Origin: Phycisphaerae bacterium | GTDB taxonomy: Bacteria > Planctomycetota > Phycisphaerae > UBA1845 | Reading direction: 5' to 3' | Assembly: GCA_029260195.1 (NCBI GenBank) | Contig: JAJDDS010000531.1 | Location: forward strand, 1 to 11,700 | DNA: 11,700 bases | In this document: positions 7,576 to 11,700 of the stretch, piece by piece | Numbering within the stretch: position 1 is the first letter of the stretch | Layout: every line of letters starts with the position of its first letter | Made by a program: the position numbers and the translations under genes | The notes under the pieces: generated by a model | Database searches by the model: none | Told to the model about the DNA's origin: nothing | The model's input: the letters and a program-made list of their open reading frames with translations, nothing else

Positions 7576-8055
7576 TTAGGCGTCAGTTGCGGTCGCGTCA
7601 TCCTCCGGTTCGTCATCGGCGAGCTTCGGCGGCGTTCGCTTGGGGTCCTTGAGTAGTTCCACCCACAGGTACCCATTCCGATAGGCCGCTGTGACGCCGG
7701 CTCCACCCACGTCGGGAGGAAGGGCGAGGCTGCGTTCGAACTCTCCCCAGTCGATCTCCATCATATGCACGCTCGGTGCCTCGGTTTCCTTCTTCCACAC
7801 GGGTTTCTCGCGATATCCCCGCAGCCGGAGCGTTCCGCGGTCGAGGTGGAGATCGATCTTGTCATGGCGAACACCGGCCAAATCGACACAGATCACGTAG
7901 CGATCGGTGAATTCATAGACGTTCCAGGCTGGCTCCCACGCTCCGGACGATACGAGACGGGTCAGGTTCGGGCCCATCAGCTCGTCCATCAGTGCGTCGA
8001 GCTGCTTGGATATCTTCTCGTAGCTGCTGTCCGACCCTTGACACCCGACGACCAT
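7576..8055 (-). CDS. hsp20: Small heat shock protein, Hsp20/alpha-crystallin family
   Basis: A 159-residue ATP-independent holdase that binds unfolding proteins and keeps them soluble. The N-terminal arm (1-40) contains a helix-forming KISKQLDALMDELMG segment. The alpha-crystallin domain runs from about 41 (WNVYEFTDRYVICVDLAG, 44-61) to about 135 and ends with the family signature AAYRNGYL (123-130). The C-terminal tail is proline-rich then acidic (ADDEPEDDATATDA) and shows no I/V-x-I/V anchor, which most oligomerising members use. I prefer the ATG at 8055: AGGAG lies 9 bases upstream, and the likely transcription start near 8095 would leave only about four bases before the alternative ATG at 8091. 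It is the first gene of the run ending with lon, rlmN and a TIM-barrel gene, pairing a holdase with a protease. No CIRCE element is seen upstream. Confidence 0.92.
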   Translation of the reverse strand: MVVGCQGSDSSYEKISKQLDALMDELMGPNLTRLVSSGAWEPAWNVYEFTDRYVICVDLAGVRHDKIDLHLDRGTLRLRGYREKPVWKKETEAPSVHMMEIDWGEFERSLALPPDVGGAGVTAAYRNGYLWVELLKDPKRTPPKLADDEPEDDATATDA

Positions 8056-8064
8056 GTTCCGTCG

Positions 8065-8069
8065 CTCCT
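8065..8069 (-). promoter_or_regulatory. Ribosome binding site fixing the hsp20 start
   Basis: Read on the minus strand this is AGGAG, 9 bases before the ATG at 8055. The in-frame ATG at 8091 has no such site, which favours the shorter protein. Confidence 0.7.
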
Positions 8070-8101
8070 GAATTGCCCGCGATGGCGCCATCCGCAGGGT
8101 G

Positions 8102-8131
8102 ACTGTATCACGCGAGCGCCATCGACGTCAA
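8102..8131 (-). promoter_or_regulatory. Sigma-70-like promoter of the hsp20-lon-rlmN operon
   Basis: On the minus strand, TTGACG (8126-8131) is followed after 18 bases by TACAGT (8102-8107), preceded by TGA to give an extended -10 (TG, one base, TACAGT). Transcription would begin near 8095, leaving a 5' leader of about 40 bases. I see no CIRCE inverted repeat and no clear sigma-32-type pattern, so heat control, if present, is not explained by a motif I recognise. Confidence 0.55.
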
Positions 8132-8188
8132 TCCGTCGTCCCATTTGACGGCGTGCGGGCGCGGCGTTGTGGAGCGGTGCGTGTTGCG

Positions 8189-8216
8189 TTGACGGTGGGA
8201 GGGGAAACGGTAGGCT
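8189..8216 (+). promoter_or_regulatory. Candidate promoter for the divergent plus-strand TIM-barrel gene
   Basis: TTGACG (8189-8194), a 16-base spacer, and TAGGCT (8211-8216). The -35 and spacing equal those of the candidate promoter at 524-551, and the -10 differs by one base. It would give a leader of about 70 bases before the ATG at 8292. The spacer is unusually purine-rich. Confidence 0.4.
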
Positions 8217-8291
8217 TGGCGGCGTGAAGCGCGGAGCGCGTGGTTCTGCGTCGGATGGGTGGTCGTGTTTGGATTGCGGGACGAGACAGCC

Positions 8292-9200
8292 ATGAAGATC
8301 GGGTTCAGCACATTGGTTTGTCCGAATTGGGATCTTGCGACGATCGTGTCGAAGGCGTCTGAGTACGGATTCAACGGTGTGGAACTTCGTGGGGTACGGG
8401 GCGAGCTGGCGCTGACGGAGATTCCGGAGGTGGCGGGTGATCCGGCGCGAACTCGAAGCATGTTCACCGACGCGAACGTGGAGTTGGTGTGCTTGGGGAC
8501 GAGTTGTACGTTGTCGTCGCGCCATCGGAAGAAGGCTGCGCTGGAGCGCGCGGAGTTGGCCGAGAACATCGAGTTGGCGTCTCGGCTTCGGTGTCCGTAT
8601 GTGCGGGTGTTCGTGGGGGACGTTCAGGGTGGCGAGGCGCGGGAAAGTACTTTGTCTCGGGTGGCGGGCGAGTTGATACGCATGGCGCCGTTCGCAGCCG
8701 AGCACAAGGTGACGGTTCTGGTTCAGAACGCCGGGGATTTTTCCGGGAGCGCGGATCTGTGGTACTTGTGTGATTGCGCTTCGCATCCGGCGATTCGGGC
8801 GTGTTGGGATGCGTGCAGTGCGATGACGGTTCCGGAGCGGCCGACGACATCGATCCCGCGTTTGGGGCGGAAGATCGGCCTGATGCATGTGTGCGACGGG
8901 GAGTTTGACGGCTCGGGGTTCATGGCGGGCGGATACAAGCTGCCCGGGTCGGGCAACGTGGGTTGGGATCGCGCGATCGAATTGCTCAAAGGCGTGATGT
9001 ACCAGGATTATCTGATTTTCGAGTGGCCCAAGCTGTGGGATCGGTCACTCGGGTGTCCGGACGCCGTCTTGCCGGAAGTTGCGACGTACCTTCGCCAGCG
9101 CGTGGAGGAGGAGCAGGCGATTCTGACGGCGTATAAGGGTGACAAGAAGGCGCCGGTGTTTAGATCGCTTCCACCCCGGGCGACGACTCGTTCGGAGTAG
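8292..9200 (+). CDS. Xylose-isomerase-like TIM-barrel protein with an altered metal site
   Basis: A 302-residue protein of the sugar phosphate isomerase/epimerase TIM-barrel superfamily. The first strand (MKIGFSTLVCPNW) and ELRG at about 31-34 are typical. Of the four expected metal ligands, Asp173 (CWDAC), His199 (LMHVCD) and Glu244 (LIFEW) are present. The first, normally Glu, is Gln145 (VLVQNAG). Spacings to the next ligands (28, 26, 45) nearly match those in the other TIM-barrel protein of this window (26, 27, 46), so the alignment is firm. Metal binding may be weaker or the activity different. I chose the ATG at 8292, with GGGA at 8278-8281 upstream and the conserved first strand directly after it; a GTG at 8259 is possible but adds unconserved residues. 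Substrate unknown. A membrane protein and WYL regulator follow on the same strand. Confidence 0.86.
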   Translation: MKIGFSTLVCPNWDLATIVSKASEYGFNGVELRGVRGELALTEIPEVAGDPARTRSMFTDANVELVCLGTSCTLSSRHRKKAALERAELAENIELASRLRCPYVRVFVGDVQGGEARESTLSRVAGELIRMAPFAAEHKVTVLVQNAGDFSGSADLWYLCDCASHPAIRACWDACSAMTVPERPTTSIPRLGRKIGLMHVCDGEFDGSGFMAGGYKLPGSGNVGWDRAIELLKGVMYQDYLIFEWPKLWDRSLGCPDAVLPEVATYLRQRVEEEQAILTAYKGDKKAPVFRSLPPRATTRSE

Positions 9201-9260
9201 GGTGGCTGGGGGAGGCGGGGTTTCTCCGAGGCGGTTCGACAGCCCCGTAGGTAGCGGTTC

Positions 9261-10745
9261 ATGAATCCGGCGGACGATGCAATCCACGCGGCGGCTCCAA
9301 GCGACGGGCTGGTGTTGGCGCTCGCTGTTTGCGCGGCGGCTCCGCTGGTGCTGGTGTTCCTGGTTCCGAGGAGATTGGCGTGGAGCGCGTTCGGGGTTCT
9401 GATTCACCCGGCGCTGGCGGTGGTTGCGCTTCGGTTTGTGGGTGGTGGGGACTCTCCATCGCGGATTCTGTTCTTTATGTCGGGCGGCGCGGCGCTAGGG
9501 TGGTCGGTGTTGCATATGGTCCTGTCGCGTCGTTCCGGCGCGTCCGGGGTGGGTCGTACGCACAGGGAATGTTTGATCGCCGTGTGTCGGGTGGCTGGAT
9601 TGTGTTGGGCGATCGTGTCCGTGTTGATGCTGACGGGGTTGTCGGCGTATCGCGTCATGGCGGTGTTGGGAGGGGATCCGGCGCCGAACGGGTTGATCGG
9701 ATTGTGGGGCGTGGTTCCGTGGGTCACGGGGGGGCTGATTCTCGCGGGTGCGGCAGGTGTGCGGGCGACGGGCGATCGTCGGATCGTAGTGGGTGTGTTT
9801 TTGCTGTGCGTTCTGTGCGCCTCTTGGAACGCGCTTGGGACGCCGGGTCAAGCCGGGGTCGGCGGGACGGGTTGCTCACTGAGTTTGTTGGTGGGGTTGT
9901 CGTTGGTGCTGTGCGTGTTCATTGGGATGCACGGGTGGTTTCGGCGGCGGTCGATGTGGATGGCGGTTCGGACGGATCCTGACGCGCTTTTGGGCCCGAT
10001 CGAGGAGTGGCCTGGATTCCGCAAGGCAGCGGGGGCGATGAGCGTGCTGGTGGTGTTGATCGTTTGCTATGAGTTGGCATCGGCGGGGGCTACGGGCGAT
10101 CGTGGATGGGCGGTGTTGGTGTTCGTCTGCGCCGGGGCATCCGGTGTGGCTACGTTTTCGTTGCTGGGTGAGCGTTGGAGTGTGAACCTCGCCGAGGTTG
10201 GGATGGGGTTGGTGACGCTGAGTGTGTCGGTGTTGATGTTGTCGGCGTTGCCGTCATACCCGCGCGACTCGGCGTCGCGGTTTCCGATGGTGTTCAACGG
10301 GTTGATGATCGGGCTGGGGTTGATGGCGGGTTTCTGGGTCTGGATCGGCAGGGTCTGGGCGCAGCAGTTGGACGGGGACGTCGCCTGGACGACGGCGGGG
10401 CGGATTTCGCGGTTGAGTGCGGGGTTTGCGTTCTTCGTGGCGTTGCTGGCGTTGGTGAGCGGTTCCGTCATGGCGATTTGGCCGCGGTTGCGTCCGGTGG
10501 GCGTGTTTGACGATACGCTGGGTCGGATGTCGGCGGCGGTGGCGGGTCATTTGTGGCTTTTGCTGGTCGTCTTGTGGAGCGGGCGGCGTACGGGCCGGAC
10601 AGGGTTTGATGCGTTGGCATTCCTGGTGGGTCTGTCGCTGGTGGGATTCGTGGCGGTTCGCGCGGGTCCGTTGGCGTCGCGGCTGCACGAGGGGTCCGCG
10701 ACCGAGGCACGCGGAGTTGCGATGGTTGAGGACGGCGGGCGATGA
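9261..10745 (+). CDS. Unrecognised polytopic membrane protein
   Basis: I do not recognise this 494-residue protein. Reading hydrophobic runs by eye gives about 12-14 membrane segments, near residues 16-36, 41-62, 67-88, 105-130, 142-167, 173-193, 205-224, 256-276, 281-302, 308-330, 344-364, 384-406, 424-441 and 449-467. Loops are short and often arginine-bearing (RRRS near 228, GRRTGRTG near 441). The longest polar stretch, about 225-255, could divide two halves. There is no cleavable signal peptide, ATP-binding motif or obvious catalytic motif, so a transporter, sensor or structural membrane role are all possible. The ATG has a weak upstream site (AGGTAG). It lies 60 bases after the TIM-barrel gene, and its TGA overlaps the start of the WYL regulator (ATGA), so the two are coupled. 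The sense strand is strongly G-rich. Confidence 0.75.
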   Translation: MNPADDAIHAAAPSDGLVLALAVCAAAPLVLVFLVPRRLAWSAFGVLIHPALAVVALRFVGGGDSPSRILFFMSGGAALGWSVLHMVLSRRSGASGVGRTHRECLIAVCRVAGLCWAIVSVLMLTGLSAYRVMAVLGGDPAPNGLIGLWGVVPWVTGGLILAGAAGVRATGDRRIVVGVFLLCVLCASWNALGTPGQAGVGGTGCSLSLLVGLSLVLCVFIGMHGWFRRRSMWMAVRTDPDALLGPIEEWPGFRKAAGAMSVLVVLIVCYELASAGATGDRGWAVLVFVCAGASGVATFSLLGERWSVNLAEVGMGLVTLSVSVLMLSALPSYPRDSASRFPMVFNGLMIGLGLMAGFWVWIGRVWAQQLDGDVAWTTAGRISRLSAGFAFFVALLALVSGSVMAIWPRLRPVGVFDDTLGRMSAAVAGHLWLLLVVLWSGRRTGRTGFDALAFLVGLSLVGFVAVRAGPLASRLHEGSATEARGVAMVEDGGR

Positions 10746-11700
10746 AGGCGACGCGAACCCAACGACTGATTCGCATCGTGCAACTGTTGCAGGCGGGTCG
10801 ACAGTACGACGTCAGTGCGCTGGCGACGGAGACGAACGTTAGCGAGCGGACGATCTTTCGCGACATGCAAGTGTTGCGTGAGGCGGGAATCGGCTGCGCG
10901 TTCGATCCGGACACGGAAAGCTACCGGATCGACCGGGCGTACTATCTTCCGCCGATGAACCTATCGTTGGAGGAGGCGCTTTCGTTGATGCTGTTGACGC
11001 GGAAGTTCGTGGACGAGCGTGTGCTTCCGGGGGCGGGGTCGGCGGTCGCGGCGGGGTTGAAGATCGAATCGGCGTTGCCTCGCGAGATCCGAAGCCACTG
11101 CGGCGCGTTGCTGGAGCACGTTGAGGTTGGGGAAATGCGTGTGTCGGACGCGGATTCGGTGGCGGACGTGATGCTTCGCATTCAAGAGGTCATGCCGGGG
11201 CGTCGGAAGATTCGAATCCGATACGACTCGTACTACGAGAAGGAGGAGATCGACACGGTGTTGCATCCGTACTGCGTGACGTTTCGGTCGCGCGGGTGGT
11301 ATGTAGTGGGGTTCTCGGAGATGCACGGGGCGGTTCGGACGTTCAAGCTCGAGCGGATCGTGCATGTCGAGGTGCTGGGCGTGTCGTTTCCGCAGGTGCG
11401 TGATTTCGATATCGACACGTACTACGGAAACGCTTGGCATATGGTGCGGGGAGAGACTCCGTATCACGTTGAGATTCACTTCAGTTCGAAAGTCGCGTGC
11501 AATGTCGAGGAGGTGGCGTGGCATCGGACGCAGCGGATGCGGCGGCGGTTGGATGGGGGGCTGGTGTTTGAGGTCGACGTGGACGGGATCGAGGAGATTT
11601 CGTGGTGGGTGCTGGGGTATGGGGATCAGGCGGTCGTCTATGAGCCGGAGGAGTTGCGCCGGTTGGTTGCGTCGCATGCTCAGGCGATGGTCGATCAGTA
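10742..11700 (+). CDS. HTH and WYL-domain transcription regulator (3' end cut by window)
   Basis: This frame is open from ATG at 10742 to the window end, giving 319 residues without a stop; family length suggests only a few are missing. The N-terminus (about 5-52) is a winged helix-turn-helix of the DeoR/HTH_11 type (LIRIVQLLQ, then VSALATETNVSERTIFRDM with the recognition helix). A linker includes YYLPPMNLSLEEALSLML (67-84). The WYL domain covers about 150-215 with RGWYVVGF (184-191, W-Y-V in place of W-Y-L) and RTFKLERI (199-206). A WCX-like C-terminal part includes ISWWVLGYG and EPEELRRLV (286-309). WYL proteins are ligand-responsive regulators; some sense nucleic acid or nucleotides, most are uncharacterised. 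It overlaps the preceding membrane-protein gene by four bases, which suggests it controls its own operon, though this is inference. Confidence 0.92.
   Translation, partial: MKATRTQRLIRIVQLLQAGRQYDVSALATETNVSERTIFRDMQVLREAGIGCAFDPDTESYRIDRAYYLPPMNLSLEEALSLMLLTRKFVDERVLPGAGSAVAAGLKIESALPREIRSHCGALLEHVEVGEMRVSDADSVADVMLRIQEVMPGRRKIRIRYDSYYEKEEIDTVLHPYCVTFRSRGWYVVGFSEMHGAVRTFKLERIVHVEVLGVSFPQVRDFDIDTYYGNAWHMVRGETPYHVEIHFSSKVACNVEEVAWHRTQRMRRRLDGGLVFEVDVDGIEEISWWVLGYGDQAVVYEPEELRRLVASHAQAMVDQ

Noticed and set aside
8056..8091. Upstream ATG at 8091 for hsp20
   Set aside because: It has no ribosome binding site and lies about four bases from the predicted transcription start, while the ATG at 8055 has AGGAG at good spacing.

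Overview
The window comes from a high-GC bacterium. The mix of two xylose-isomerase-like TIM-barrel proteins, a WYL-domain regulator, a Lon with a lysine-rich tail and weak Shine-Dalgarno sites would suit Planctomycetota (perhaps Phycisphaerae). That placement is an impression from gene content and style, not a demonstrated classification. No phage, insertion sequence, CRISPR array, rRNA or tRNA is visible.

Layout. Bases 1-523 hold no convincing gene, only several short inverted repeats. A TTGACG promoter then drives an ALDH7-family (antiquitin-like) semialdehyde dehydrogenase (591-2114, +). Immediately after it, a perfect extended -10 promoter precedes a DUF433 / DUF5615 (PIN-like) pair that looks like a VapBC-type toxin-antitoxin module (2180-2789, +). 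Four genes follow on the minus strand, read from 8055 down to 2932: a small heat-shock protein (Hsp20), ATP-dependent protease Lon, the 23S rRNA/tRNA methyltransferase RlmN, and a TIM-barrel sugar-phosphate isomerase/epimerase-like protein whose GTG start overlaps the rlmN stop. A sigma-70-like promoter sits at 8102-8131. Running the other way from the same 236-base divergent region are a second TIM-barrel protein (8292-9200, +), a large unrecognised polytopic membrane protein (9261-10745) and an HTH-WYL transcription regulator (10742 to the window edge, cut short by a few residues at most).

How they fit together. The minus-strand set reads as a stress and quality-control operon: Hsp20 holds unfolding proteins, Lon degrades damaged ones, RlmN modifies A2503 of 23S rRNA and A37 of some tRNAs, and the coupled isomerase-like enzyme has no known link to the others. 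The plus-strand trio may be a metabolic or sensing unit in which the WYL protein regulates the membrane protein and TIM-barrel gene. That role is inferred only from the ATGA stop-start overlap and gene order.

The most unusual points are: a Lon protease with an acidic N-terminal extension and a histone-H1-like basic C-terminal tail; a TIM-barrel protein in which glutamine replaces the first expected metal-binding glutamate; and the unknown membrane protein translationally coupled to a WYL regulator. I found no clearly new multi-gene defence or mobile system.
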